Source: SZUA-442 sp963792405 (lineage in GTDB: Bacteria > Actinomycetota > Acidimicrobiia > Spongiisociales > UBA5794). From it: a stretch of 64,000 bases of DNA. The position numbers and the translations under genes were made by a program. Shown in pieces: positions 26,712 to 36,238 of this stretch; the first letter of the stretch is position 1, and each line of letters begins with the position of its first letter. A model generated the notes under the pieces. It made no database searches. It was not told the origin of the DNA and saw only the letters and a program-made list of their open reading frames with translations. The stretch covers positions 124,001 to 188,000 of the forward strand of contig CAWBVU010000006.1 in the NCBI GenBank assembly GCA_963792405.1, given 5' to 3'.

Positions 26712-27376
26712 GCCTCGTCGGCGCCTGCGTCATCGCACTGCTGTGCCTCACGGGCGTGCCGTGGAGCATCGTCGGCATCCTCGCCGCGATGTGGATCGAC
26801 CCGTGGCTCGGTCTCATCGCGGCGGTGACATGGGCGGCTCGACGGTCGGTGGCGGATCGGAGGCTGCACAGCCGACCGCCTGCGGCGCCGGCGCTCCTGC
26901 GGGAGCTCGCGTCATCGATCGAGGCGGGTGCCACCCTTCGCACCGCGATCGCGGACGCACCGCAGGCATTCGTGGACGACAGGACCCGCAGGCTGTGCCT
27001 GGTCGGCGCACCGATCGACCGGGTCACGGCGTCGCTCGGTGTCCACGTGCCGGAGGTCGCGGATGCGCTTCCCGTGATCGCCCAGGTCAGCGAATCGTCC
27101 GGCGGTTCGGTGGCAGGGGCCATCCGGGTGATGGCCTCCGTCGCCGACGATGCACAGCGCCAACGCAGGGAGATCCGGGTGGCGACGGCGCAGTCGAGGT
27201 TCTCGGCGGTCGTGGTCGGCGTCGTCCCGGTGCTCCTCGCCATCGCCATGGTCGCGCTGAGGGGCATCCCCGAGCCCGGGGGACCTGCCGTGGTCATCCC
27301 GATGATCCTCGGGGCGGTGTCGATGCTCGTCGGCTCCGCCGTGGTCTTCGTCATGGCGTCGAGGGCGGCGCAGTGA
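26708..27376 (+). CDS. tadB: TadB-like pilus membrane protein
   Basis: A 222-residue integral membrane protein of the type II secretion F superfamily. Two hydrophobic segments lie near the N-terminus (about residues 5-47), with a cytoplasmic domain (60-155) containing LRELASSIEAGATLRTAI and VSESSGGSVAGAIRVMASVADD. Two C-terminal segments follow. It forms the inner-membrane platform of the Tad pilus with TadC. The size is typical of the short actinobacterial forms. It overlaps cpaF and tadC by 4 bases each. Confidence 0.85.
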   Translation: MSLVGACVIALLCLTGVPWSIVGILAAMWIDPWLGLIAAVTWAARRSVADRRLHSRPPAAPALLRELASSIEAGATLRTAIADAPQAFVDDRTRRLCLVGAPIDRVTASLGVHVPEVADALPVIAQVSESSGGSVAGAIRVMASVADDAQRQRREIRVATAQSRFSAVVVGVVPVLLAIAMVALRGIPEPGGPAVVIPMILGAVSMLVGSAVVFVMASRAAQ

Positions 27377-27978
27377 CCACGGTGCTCGGCGTCATCGCGG
27401 CCCTCGCCCTGGTCACCGGCGTGCGCTGGGGCTGGCTGGTCCTCGCCGTGGCCGCTTCCGCGGTGGTGGGAGGGCCCCTCCTCGGTGTCGTTCCCCTCGC
27501 AGGTGCGGTCGCCGTCCACGCGTGGCGGGCCGCGCGGTCCCGACGCGCCTCCGAGGCCGCAGCGAGCAGAGCCGAGGTCCTCGCAGCCGACGCCGTGGGG
27601 ATCGGCGTCGCCGGAGGCCTCACGTTCGACCAGGCGGTGGCGCGTGCCGCCGACGCTGTCGACGGACCGATCGGTGACGAGCTGCGCCGCGGGCTCAGGC
27701 GCACGTCGATACCGCTCCCGGTGGGGGCATCGTCGCCGGTCGTCGCGCGACTCTTCGAGGCTGCCGCGTCGTCGCGGACCACCGGTGGCTCCCTCGCCAC
27801 CGCCGTCGGTGCGATCGCCTCTGGCGCGAGGGAGGATCGCAACGCCATGACCAGGGAGCGGCTGGCCAGGGTCCCCGTGCGGCTGCTCTTCCCGCTCGCG
27901 CTCTTCATCCTCCCCGGCTTCGTGCTCATGACGGTCGGGCCCGCGGTGGTGAGCGGGCTGTCGAGGCTCGGACTGTGA
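27373..27978 (+). CDS. tadC: TadC-like pilus membrane protein
   Basis: A 201-residue partner of the TadB-like protein with the same layout: two N-terminal membrane segments, a T2SSF domain (AADAVGIGVAGGLTFDQAVARAADA; ASSRTTGGSLATAVGAIASGAREDR), then hydrophobic segments at the C-terminus. GTG 27373 overlaps the tadB stop. With TadB it completes the membrane platform on which the ATPase acts. Confidence 0.83.
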   Translation: MTTVLGVIAALALVTGVRWGWLVLAVAASAVVGGPLLGVVPLAGAVAVHAWRAARSRRASEAAASRAEVLAADAVGIGVAGGLTFDQAVARAADAVDGPIGDELRRGLRRTSIPLPVGASSPVVARLFEAAASSRTTGGSLATAVGAIASGAREDRNAMTRERLARVPVRLLFPLALFILPGFVLMTVGPAVVSGLSRLGL

Positions 27979-28241
27979 CTTCCCCCCGGATGCGGCCGGT
28001 CGCCGCACGTCGAAGGAAGAAAGGGCACCTCGTGGACACACCACACGTGACCGAGATGATCGAAGCACCCGGCTCGACGCGGGAGGCGGGCCAGGCCACC
28101 GCAGAGTACGCCCTCGTGCTGGTCGCCGCCGCCATCGTGGCGCTGGCGCTCATCACCTGGGCATCGTCGACCGACATGCTGCCGTCGTTCTTCAACACGG
28201 TCATGCAGAAGGTGATCTCCGTCGCCAATGGTGTCGGGTGA
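27975..28241 (+). CDS. Flp-type prepilin (DUF4244-like)
   Basis: An 88-residue prepilin. The motif GQATAEYALVLVAAAIVAL shows the class III cleavage glycine followed by the conserved Glu five positions in and a hydrophobic helix, as in Flp pilins and the actinobacterial DUF4244 family. The leader before the glycine is long (about 38 residues) from GTG 27975; a shorter start at GTG 28032 would give a 19-residue leader. Only one pilin gene is seen, and no prepilin peptidase is encoded nearby. Confidence 0.82.
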   Translation: MTSPRMRPVAARRRKKGHLVDTPHVTEMIEAPGSTREAGQATAEYALVLVAAAIVALALITWASSTDMLPSFFNTVMQKVISVANGVG

Positions 28242-28600
28242 TCGCCGACCGCGGCAGTGCCGTGGTCGAGTTCGCGCTCGTCGTGCCGCTGGCGCTGCTG
28301 CTGCTCCTCGGCCTCGTCGAGGTGGCGGTCGTGGCACGCGCAGAGATCCAGCTCGTCCACGCCGCACGTGAAGGCGCACGGCAATCGGCGACGTCGCCCG
28401 ACACGTCACGAGCCGTCGCCGCCGTCAGGCGATCGCTCGGCCCCGCGGCGTCGCGGGCGCGCGTGGCGGTTCGAAGGCCGTCGGCCATCGGCGAGCCGAC
28501 CACCGTCGAGGTCACGCTGCGGCATCGCGTCGCGGCCCCGCTCCTCGGGGGCTTCCCCGTCGACCTCCATGCCACGGCGACGATGCGCACCGAGCGATGA
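28238..28600 (+). CDS. tadE: TadE-like pseudopilin
   Basis: A 120-residue protein with the prepilin-like N-terminus DRGSAVVEFALVVPLALLLLLG, where cleavage would follow the glycine and the Glu is conserved. An external domain with no cysteines follows. TadE proteins are minor pilins or assembly factors in Tad systems. GTG 28238 overlaps the pilin stop. Confidence 0.83.
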   Translation: MIADRGSAVVEFALVVPLALLLLLGLVEVAVVARAEIQLVHAAREGARQSATSPDTSRAVAAVRRSLGPAASRARVAVRRPSAIGEPTTVEVTLRHRVAAPLLGGFPVDLHATATMRTER

Positions 28601-28610
28601 GAGCGGCTCG

Positions 28611-29003
28611 ATGGCGCTCGGGCTCGCGCTCGGCGCCGTGGTGGTGGCCCTGTCGCTCGCGGTCGCCGCTGTGGGCATCGGTGTCGGCGCCTATGTGTCC
28701 GCCTCGAACGCTGCCGATGCCGCGGCCCTCGCCGCCGCCCCCGTGACCTTCAGGCCGTTCGGTGCCATCGGGGGCCCGGCACGGGAGGCGGCGCGGTATG
28801 CCGCGATCAACGGGGCCACGCTCGTGTCCTGCCAATGCCCCGTCGACCCGTCATGGGACGCGCGGACCGTGACGGTGCAGGTGGTGAGGGCCGTGGACAT
28901 CCCCGGCGTCGGTGTGTGGCGTGTGAGGGCGACGAGCCGTGCCACCTTCGAGCCCGTCGCGCTCCTTCCCGAGCCCCCTGCGATCAGCCCTGCGGGTCCC
29001 TGA
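28611..29003 (+). CDS. TadE-like secretion protein (Rv3654c-type)
   Basis: A 130-residue protein that begins with a hydrophobic helix (residues 1-28) followed by SNAADAAALAAAPVTFRP, the signature of the TadE-like/Rv3654c group. Two cysteines occur close together in SCQCP. The start ATG 28611 lies 10 bases after the tadE stop; the codons just upstream in this frame would give DESGS, the usual leader, but have no start codon. It ends 20 bases inside the convergent LCP gene. Confidence 0.7.
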   Translation: MALGLALGAVVVALSLAVAAVGIGVGAYVSASNAADAAALAAAPVTFRPFGAIGGPAREAARYAAINGATLVSCQCPVDPSWDARTVTVQVVRAVDIPGVGVWRVRATSRATFEPVALLPEPPAISPAGP

Positions 29004-30243
29004 TCCCGTCGTCGACGACGTCGGCAACGATCTCCTCGAAGCCGGGATCGAGCAGCACGACGGACTGTCCGCCCCCTGCCCGCCCGATCGTCCCGGGAAG
29101 CACCTCGTTCGTGATCGATCCGATGTCCATGTCCATCGCGGCGGCGCCGAGCTGGACGAGGTCTGTCGCGGTCAGGTTCGTCTCCGTGAACCGCACCAGG
29201 TCCTGCAGCAGCATCGGCACGTCGTCGACCGTGCCCTCCTGGAGCCTCGTGAGCACGGCGAGCATCACGATGCCCTGGTGGTAGGACCGCGTGAAGTCCC
29301 CACCGGGGATGAGCTTGCGTGTTCGGGCGAAGTCGAGGACCCGGAGAGGGGTGAGCGTCTGCTCACCCTTCGGGAAGCCGTCGAACCATTCCTGGGTGGG
29401 GATCGAGATCGGGATCGTGATGCGCAGGCGCCCGAGCGTGGCGGCCACGAGGTCCTCGAAGCCGGCGAAGCCGGTCAGGATGTAGCCCTCGAGGGGGACC
29501 CCCCACTCATCGGTGAAGAAGTCGAACAGGACGTCGGGCCCTCGACCGCTCGACGTGAGGGCGTTGATCCGCATCGAGCCGTAGTCGGTCGTCACCCAGC
29601 TGTCCCGCGGATACCCGAGGATGGTGCCCGTTCGCTGCTCGGGCACCGCGGTGAGGATGTGGATCGAGTCCATGCGGTGAACGGGCGGATCACCGCCCCT
29701 CCGAGCATCGGACCCCAGGACGAGCACTCGCCTCGGGCTCCCTCCGAACCACGGCGCGACGTCCACCGACGGCATGTCTGCACCGACCACTGCCCAACCG
29801 TCACCCTCATCGGCGACGAGCAGGACGTCGCCAGTGCCGAGCCGCACGACGCCCACCCGATCGCCGCCCTCGAGGTCCGCGGTGGTGGCCGAGGCGGTGT
29901 AGGAGGCTGCGAGCTGCCCGGCGGCAGGCGCCATGTGGACGACGAGCCCCTCGGGAAGGGGCGGGTCTCCCGTGAAGCGTGGATCCTGCATCGTCGTCAA
30001 TCCGTCCGCGACCGCGTGCGCGAGATCGGCATCGAGGTCACCGTCGACGACCACCGCGGCGATGGGCTCGGCCGAGGTCGTCGTGGTGTCCTGCAGGGTG
30101 GTCGTGGTCGCTTCCGCTTGGGAGGTCGTCGGTGCCGCCGTCGAGGTCGTCGTCGACTCCTCGGTGGCGTCGGACGGGGAGCACGCTGCGAACAGGAGCA
30201 TTGCGGCGAGAGCCGTGAGGAGGGTGCGCAGGGGGCGTGGCAT
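28984..30243 (-). CDS. LytR-CpsA-Psr family lipoprotein
   Basis: A 419-residue lipoprotein. The signal peptide ends in LLFAAC with the lipid-modified Cys21, followed by a Thr/Ser-rich linker (residues 22-52). The C-terminal 230 residues are an LCP domain: VLVLGSDARRG, RMDSIHILTAVPEQRTGTILGYPRDSWV, then DFARTRKLIPGGDFTR. LCP enzymes transfer polyisoprenyl-linked polymers to the cell wall. An extra domain at about 55-160 precedes it. The ATG 30243 follows a TACACT -10 by 8 bases. LCP proteins usually have a membrane helix; a lipid anchor is less common. Confidence 0.82.
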   Translation of the reverse strand: MPRPLRTLLTALAAMLLFAACSPSDATEESTTTSTAAPTTSQAEATTTTLQDTTTTSAEPIAAVVVDGDLDADLAHAVADGLTTMQDPRFTGDPPLPEGLVVHMAPAAGQLAASYTASATTADLEGGDRVGVVRLGTGDVLLVADEGDGWAVVGADMPSVDVAPWFGGSPRRVLVLGSDARRGGDPPVHRMDSIHILTAVPEQRTGTILGYPRDSWVTTDYGSMRINALTSSGRGPDVLFDFFTDEWGVPLEGYILTGFAGFEDLVAATLGRLRITIPISIPTQEWFDGFPKGEQTLTPLRVLDFARTRKLIPGGDFTRSYHQGIVMLAVLTRLQEGTVDDVPMLLQDLVRFTETNLTATDLVQLGAAAMDMDIGSITNEVLPGTIGRAGGGQSVVLLDPGFEEIVADVVDDGIRDPQG

Positions 30244-30251
30244 CGGGGGCG

Positions 30252-30376
30252 AGTGTATCGGCGGGTCCCCGAAGGGCCTGTCATGTCGCGGGGTCGTCGA
30301 GGTGCACGGCGCCGATCCCGCCAGCGAACAACGCCTCCGTGATGGGCGGATGTGCGCGTCATCGTGGGAGTAGCCT
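30252..30376. promoter_or_regulatory. Divergent leaderless promoters: LCP gene (-) and trkA-like gene (+)
   Basis: Minus strand TACACT (30257-30252) ends 8 bases before ATG 30243. Plus strand TAGCCT (30371-30376) ends 6 bases before GTG 30383. The 140 bases between the starts contain no gene. Confidence 0.5.
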
Positions 30377-30382
30377 GTCGCT

Positions 30383-31039
30383 GTGCTGGTCGTCATCGCC
30401 GGATGCGGACGCGTGGGCTCGGACCTCGCCATGACCCTCGCGGAGGAGGGCCACGACGTCTCCGTCATCGACGAGGATCCGAAGAAGATCGAGGCGCTCG
30501 GCGCATCGTTCAATGGCAGGACGCAGGTCGGGCTCGCCTACGACGTGCGGACGCTGCGGGCGGCGGACATCGAGTTCGCCGACGCGTTCGTCGCCGTCAC
30601 GAGCAACGACAACGCCAACGTGATGGCCGTCCAGGTCGCGAAGGAGGTCTTCGGTGTTCGGAAGACCATCGCCCGCATGGACGATCCCGCCCGTGCCGAC
30701 GCCTACAGGGCCCTCGACGTCCAGTACGTGCTCGGTGCCCACCTCGTGTCGACCGCCATCCATGAGCGGCTCAAGGAGGGCAGCTTCAACATCCACATCG
30801 CCTTCGGGTCCGGTGACATCGAGATCGTGGAGATCCGGCTCGGGAAGTCCGCGGACGGCGTCAGCGTCAGGGACTTCCAGGTCAGTGACGGCCTCCGGGT
30901 GAGCGCCATCGAACGCGGCGGCACGACGTTCATCCCCACCCCCGATACCGAGCTGAGGGCGGGGGACCTGGTCGTCGCCGCTGCCAAGCGCGGTGTCGTC
31001 GACCGCATCCACGGCTACCTCGAGGAGGCGGACGGGTGA
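30383..31039 (+). CDS. TrkA-type K+ uptake regulatory protein (single RCK unit)
   Basis: A 218-residue cytoplasmic protein with an RCK-N Rossmann domain (VIAGCGRVGSDLA, then VIDEDPKKIEALG) that binds NAD(H) or ATP, and an RCK-C domain (about residues 135-210). One RCK unit is half of a canonical TrkA. It gates TrkH together with the next gene, comparable to the paired CeoB/CeoC proteins of mycobacteria. The GTG start is leaderless (TAGCCT 6 bases upstream). It overlaps the next gene by 4 bases. Confidence 0.88.
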   Translation: MLVVIAGCGRVGSDLAMTLAEEGHDVSVIDEDPKKIEALGASFNGRTQVGLAYDVRTLRAADIEFADAFVAVTSNDNANVMAVQVAKEVFGVRKTIARMDDPARADAYRALDVQYVLGAHLVSTAIHERLKEGSFNIHIAFGSGDIEIVEIRLGKSADGVSVRDFQVSDGLRVSAIERGGTTFIPTPDTELRAGDLVVAAAKRGVVDRIHGYLEEADG

Positions 31040-31695
31040 GGGTGCTCGTGATCGGAGGGGGCAAGGTCGGCTCCTACCTCGCAAGGAGGCTTGCGGCGGG
31101 ACACCACGTCGTGTCGGTGATCGAGCCGCGGGAGCACATCGCCATGAAGGTCGTCGGCGAGACCGGTGTGATCGTCTTCGAGGGGGACGGGACCGACGTG
31201 GAGCTGCTCAAGCGAGCAGACGTCCACCGCTCGGACTGGGCGTTCGCCGTCACCGGACAGGACGACGCCAACCTTGTCGCCGCCCAGCTCGCCCGCACCC
31301 TCGGTGCACGCAATGTGCTCGCCAGGCTGAACGACCCTGCGAATGGCCCGACGTTCGAGGCCCTCGGCATCCGGACGGTCGCCGTCACGGACCTCATGGT
31401 CGACGTGATCGAGCGCGACGTGCTCGTGGGCGACCTCGGTTCGTCCGCGCTCGCCGCGCACGGCCGCATCTCGATCACCGAGTTCGACGTGCCGGATGGC
31501 TTCCCGACGACGAGGATCGCGGAACTCGGGCTGCCCAACGCGTCGATCATCGTCGCCATCGAACGGCCGGAGGGGGTCGTGATCCCACACGGGGCGACCA
31601 AGGTGAAGGCGGGCGACCGTGTCGTGGCCGCGTCCTTCGCCGACGGCGTCGGCGACGTCGCGAGGATCTTCGAGTCCGGGCCGCGCCCGTCATGA
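31036..31695 (+). CDS. Second single-unit TrkA-type protein
   Basis: A 219-residue RCK protein with VLVIGGGKVGSYLARRL and VIEPREHIA in the nucleotide site and a C-terminal RCK-C domain (about 140-215). It is similar in layout to the preceding gene but clearly diverged, so the two may form a heteromeric gating ring on TrkH. GTG 31036 overlaps the preceding stop; its own stop overlaps the small membrane gene. Confidence 0.87.
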   Translation: MRVLVIGGGKVGSYLARRLAAGHHVVSVIEPREHIAMKVVGETGVIVFEGDGTDVELLKRADVHRSDWAFAVTGQDDANLVAAQLARTLGARNVLARLNDPANGPTFEALGIRTVAVTDLMVDVIERDVLVGDLGSSALAAHGRISITEFDVPDGFPTTRIAELGLPNASIIVAIERPEGVVIPHGATKVKAGDRVVAASFADGVGDVARIFESGPRPS

Positions 31696-31835
31696 AGCTC
31701 CCGAGGCCCAGGATGCCCCTCTGGGCGCCGAACCCGCTGGACTCGATCGTGCTGTTCGTCAGCGAGGCGCTGATCGTGTTGGCCTTCGCCGTCATCGCCA
31801 CCGGGCTGGCCGCGCTCGCACTGTGGGTGTTCTGA
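31692..31835 (+). CDS. 47-residue single-pass membrane protein in the trk operon
   Basis: A very small protein: a proline- and arginine-rich N-terminus (residues 1-16) followed by one long hydrophobic helix (about 18-46). The ATG overlaps the trkA-like stop by 4 bases, and trkH starts one base after its stop. Tight coupling on both sides and actinobacterial codon use support real translation. It resembles KdpF only in being a short hydrophobic subunit of a K+ transporter; I know of no named Trk subunit of this type. Confidence 0.7.
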   Translation: MKLPRPRMPLWAPNPLDSIVLFVSEALIVLAFAVIATGLAALALWVF

Positions 31836-31836
31836 C

Positions 31837-33417
31837 ATGCTGATCCGCCCGGCGGCTGACGATTTCCGCATCGTCGGCGATGCCCTGGGGCGGGTGTACC
31901 TCGCGACGGCCGTGGCGGCGATGTTCCCGGTCGTGTGGGCCGTGATCGGAACGGAGTGGCACCCGCTCGGCTCCTTCGTCCTGATGGCAGGCGTGTTCGT
32001 CGCCCTCGGCGCGGCACTCCTCGTCGTGTGCACGAAGCGGGCAGACGTGATGAAGACCGATCAGCGCCACCTCGACTGGAGTCACGGCATGGTCGTCGTG
32101 GCCGTCACGTGGCTCACCGTCCCCGCGATCGGTGCCATCCCCTTCTGGCTCTCCGGGCACTTCGCCAGTCCACTCGACGCCTACTTCGACGCCATGTCCG
32201 GGCTGACGACGACCGGCCTGGCGCTGATCGCGGACCTCGATCACCTCGCGTCGTCGGTGAACTTCTGGCGTCACCTCCTGCACTTCCTCGGGGGCCAGGG
32301 GATCATCATCGCCGCGATGCTCCTGTTCGCGGGACGCAGCGGTACGACGCTCTTCCAGGGTGAGGGAAGGGACGATCGCATGCTCCCCTCGGTGCAGTCG
32401 ACGGCCAAGGCGATCTGGGCGGTGTCGTTCCTGCATCTCGCGGTCGGCGTGGTCGCCCTGAGCCTCGTCGCCTTCGCCGTCCTCGGGTTCTCATGGAACC
32501 GGGCACTGTTCCACGGCCTCATGATCTTCTTCGCCGCGTTCGACACCGGTGGGTTCGCGCCTCAGTCGACGAGCCTCGGGTATTACCACTCGGCGATCTT
32601 CGAGGGCGTGACTTCCGTGCTCATGGTCGCGGGCGCGCTCAGCTTCGGATTCCACTTCCGACTCTGGAGCCGATCGGACCGCCGCTATCGGGGGCGATCG
32701 AAGCAGCTGAAGTTCGCCGATAGGGACTCGCCCGGCAGATGGTCGCTGCTCACCAACCTCGAGACGAGGACGATCATCACCACGTTCCTCATCACCATGG
32801 CGTTCACCATCGGGGGTCTCGCCGCCATCGGCATGTACGGATCGGTCCTGGCACTCTCTCGCCAGGGCTTCTTCCAGATCCTCTCCGCCCACACCGGGAC
32901 GGGCTTCGCCACGGTGCCCTCGGGCGAGCTGGTCATGTGGGGAGGCCTCGCCTTCGGCGGCATGGCCCTCGCGATGGCCCTCGGCGGCATGGCGTCGTCG
33001 ACGGCCGGCGGTGTGAAGGCGCTGAGGGTGGGATTGACGGTGCGGGCCATCACGGACGATGTGAGGGGGGATCTGCTGCCAGAGGGCGCTCTCGTCGACG
33101 ACAGCTACTACCAGTTCGGCCGAAGGAGGCTCACACCCGGCGTGGCGCGATCCGCGATGGTCGTGTCCCTGCTCTTCGTGGCGCTGTACCTGATCGGCGC
33201 CGCCGTGGGAATCGCCTACGGGATCCCCCTCCAGGACGCCCTGTTCGAATCGGTGAGTGCAGGCGCGAACGTCGGCCTGTCGGTCGGTGTCACGACACCG
33301 TCGATGCCCTCCCTGCTGAAGGTCGCCTACATCGCGGAGATGTGGCTCGGCAGGCTGGAGTTCATCGCCGCGTTCGTGCTCGTCGGGTTCATCGTGGCCT
33401 GGATCAGGGGTCGATGA
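31837..33417 (+). CDS. trkH: TrkH-type K+ transporter
   Basis: A 526-residue membrane protein of the TrkH/TrkG/KtrB superfamily. Four pore loops with filter glycines can be recognised: SGLTTTG, DTGGFAP, HTGTGFAT and ANVGLSVG. About 10 membrane segments are likely. A basic cytoplasmic loop (RRYRGRSKQLKFADR) occurs mid-protein. It conducts K+ (or Na+/K+) under control of the two RCK proteins just upstream. ATG 31837 follows the small gene by one base. Confidence 0.9.
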   Translation: MLIRPAADDFRIVGDALGRVYLATAVAAMFPVVWAVIGTEWHPLGSFVLMAGVFVALGAALLVVCTKRADVMKTDQRHLDWSHGMVVVAVTWLTVPAIGAIPFWLSGHFASPLDAYFDAMSGLTTTGLALIADLDHLASSVNFWRHLLHFLGGQGIIIAAMLLFAGRSGTTLFQGEGRDDRMLPSVQSTAKAIWAVSFLHLAVGVVALSLVAFAVLGFSWNRALFHGLMIFFAAFDTGGFAPQSTSLGYYHSAIFEGVTSVLMVAGALSFGFHFRLWSRSDRRYRGRSKQLKFADRDSPGRWSLLTNLETRTIITTFLITMAFTIGGLAAIGMYGSVLALSRQGFFQILSAHTGTGFATVPSGELVMWGGLAFGGMALAMALGGMASSTAGGVKALRVGLTVRAITDDVRGDLLPEGALVDDSYYQFGRRRLTPGVARSAMVVSLLFVALYLIGAAVGIAYGIPLQDALFESVSAGANVGLSVGVTTPSMPSLLKVAYIAEMWLGRLEFIAAFVLVGFIVAWIRGR

Positions 33418-33959
33418 TGGTGAGGTCGTGTGCCATCGCAGTCCTCGTCATCGGACTGCTGCTCGCCCCCGGGTCCACTGCCGACGCCGCCGAGGTCGCG
33501 GTCATCGACCTGATCGATGACGGCGGCAGGTACGACGGCGCATCGGTCACGGTGACCGGCGAACTCGTCGGTGACTACGGGAGCCGGAGGGACGGCACGA
33601 CCTGGACGCAGCTGAACCAGGACGTCTACGTCACCGATCCCATCGCCGACGGAGGTGCGCCGATGGGATCGAATGTCGGCATCGCCGTACGGATCCCATC
33701 CGACCTCCTCGAGGATGCGGATGCACCCGGCCGGTACCGGCAGGTGGGGCCGGTGGTCACGGTCACCGGGACATGGCGCTACCACGACCCCGAGCGCCAG
33801 GGAGAGTCCTACCTCGATGTGGACACCCTCGCCCCTGCCGCCCCGGGCAGGGCGCTCTCCGAGCCACCGGACTGGTGGGCGATGGCGGGCGGTGCCGCCC
33901 TCCTCCTGGCAGGGGGAGCGCTGCTCGCGTCGCGTCGCCGCCGGAGGTCCGGACGGTGA
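33414..33959 (+). CDS. Exported, C-terminally anchored protein between TrkH and pyrophosphatase
   Basis: A 181-residue protein with a signal peptide (about residues 1-24), an external domain and one C-terminal membrane helix (about 155-173) followed by a poly-Arg stop-transfer tail. The domain reads VTVTGELVGDYGSRRDGTTWTQLNQDVYV and later VGPVVTVTGTW, which has the strand pattern of a small OB-like barrel. No family name can be assigned. ATG 33414 overlaps the trkH stop, so it belongs to the trk operon. A role in K+ transport is inferred from position only. Confidence 0.65.
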   Translation: MMVRSCAIAVLVIGLLLAPGSTADAAEVAVIDLIDDGGRYDGASVTVTGELVGDYGSRRDGTTWTQLNQDVYVTDPIADGGAPMGSNVGIAVRIPSDLLEDADAPGRYRQVGPVVTVTGTWRYHDPERQGESYLDVDTLAPAAPGRALSEPPDWWAMAGGAALLLAGGALLASRRRRRSGR

Positions 33960-34032
33960 CGGCACAACCCGGCATTGCCACGTCCAGCACCTCCACGGCG
34001 TGGCCGGCTCGGTGCCGCCTTCCCGATCTCCC

Positions 34033-34038
34033 TATACT
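34033..34038 (+). promoter_or_regulatory. -10 element for the pyrophosphatase gene
   Basis: TATACT, a near-consensus -10, lies 43 bases before GTG 34081 and predicts a leader of about 36 bases that contains a CCAGGAG ribosome site (34066-34072). This is the only AT-rich -10 in the K+ cluster. Confidence 0.5.
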
Positions 34039-34080
34039 GCCGCCGGTTTCGAACCCCCCGAATCTCCAGGAGTGATCTCT

Positions 34081-36161
<2,081 letters not shown>

Positions 36162-36164
36162 CCG

Positions 36165-36226
36165 GGTCGGCGAGCCGGGTCTGTCCTGCAACGGCCGTGA
36201 GGCCCTTTCAGGGACCCGGTCCGACC
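36165..36226 (+). terminator. Structured 62-base intergenic element after the pyrophosphatase gene
   Basis: Nested complementary arms: GGTCGG (36165-36170) with CCGACC (36221-36226); CCGGGTC (36175-36181) with GACCCGG (36213-36219); CCTG (36185-36188) with CAGG (36209-36212). An inner GGCC-GTGA-GGCC hairpin (36193-36204) has a GNRA-type loop. That is 21 pairs in total, ending directly at the TAGGCT -10 of trkA. It most likely stops read-through from the pyrophosphatase gene, although no T run follows. Confidence 0.6.
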
Positions 36227-36232
36227 TAGGCT
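36227..36232 (+). promoter_or_regulatory. -10 element for trkA (leaderless)
   Basis: TAGGCT ends 6 bases before ATG 36239 with no ribosome site between, directly after the structured element at 36165-36226. Confidence 0.55.
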
Positions 36233-36238
36233 CCCCCC

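Noticed and set aside
28257..28610. Extending the 28611 gene upstream in its frame
   Set aside because: The upstream codons overlap tadE and contain no usable start near the boundary; the translation is arginine- and serine-rich, a shadow of tadE.
36165..36226. A K+-related riboswitch of a known class upstream of trkA
   Set aside because: It is too short for the ydaO-type c-di-AMP riboswitch and lies upstream of the predicted transcript start, so it would not be in the trkA message.
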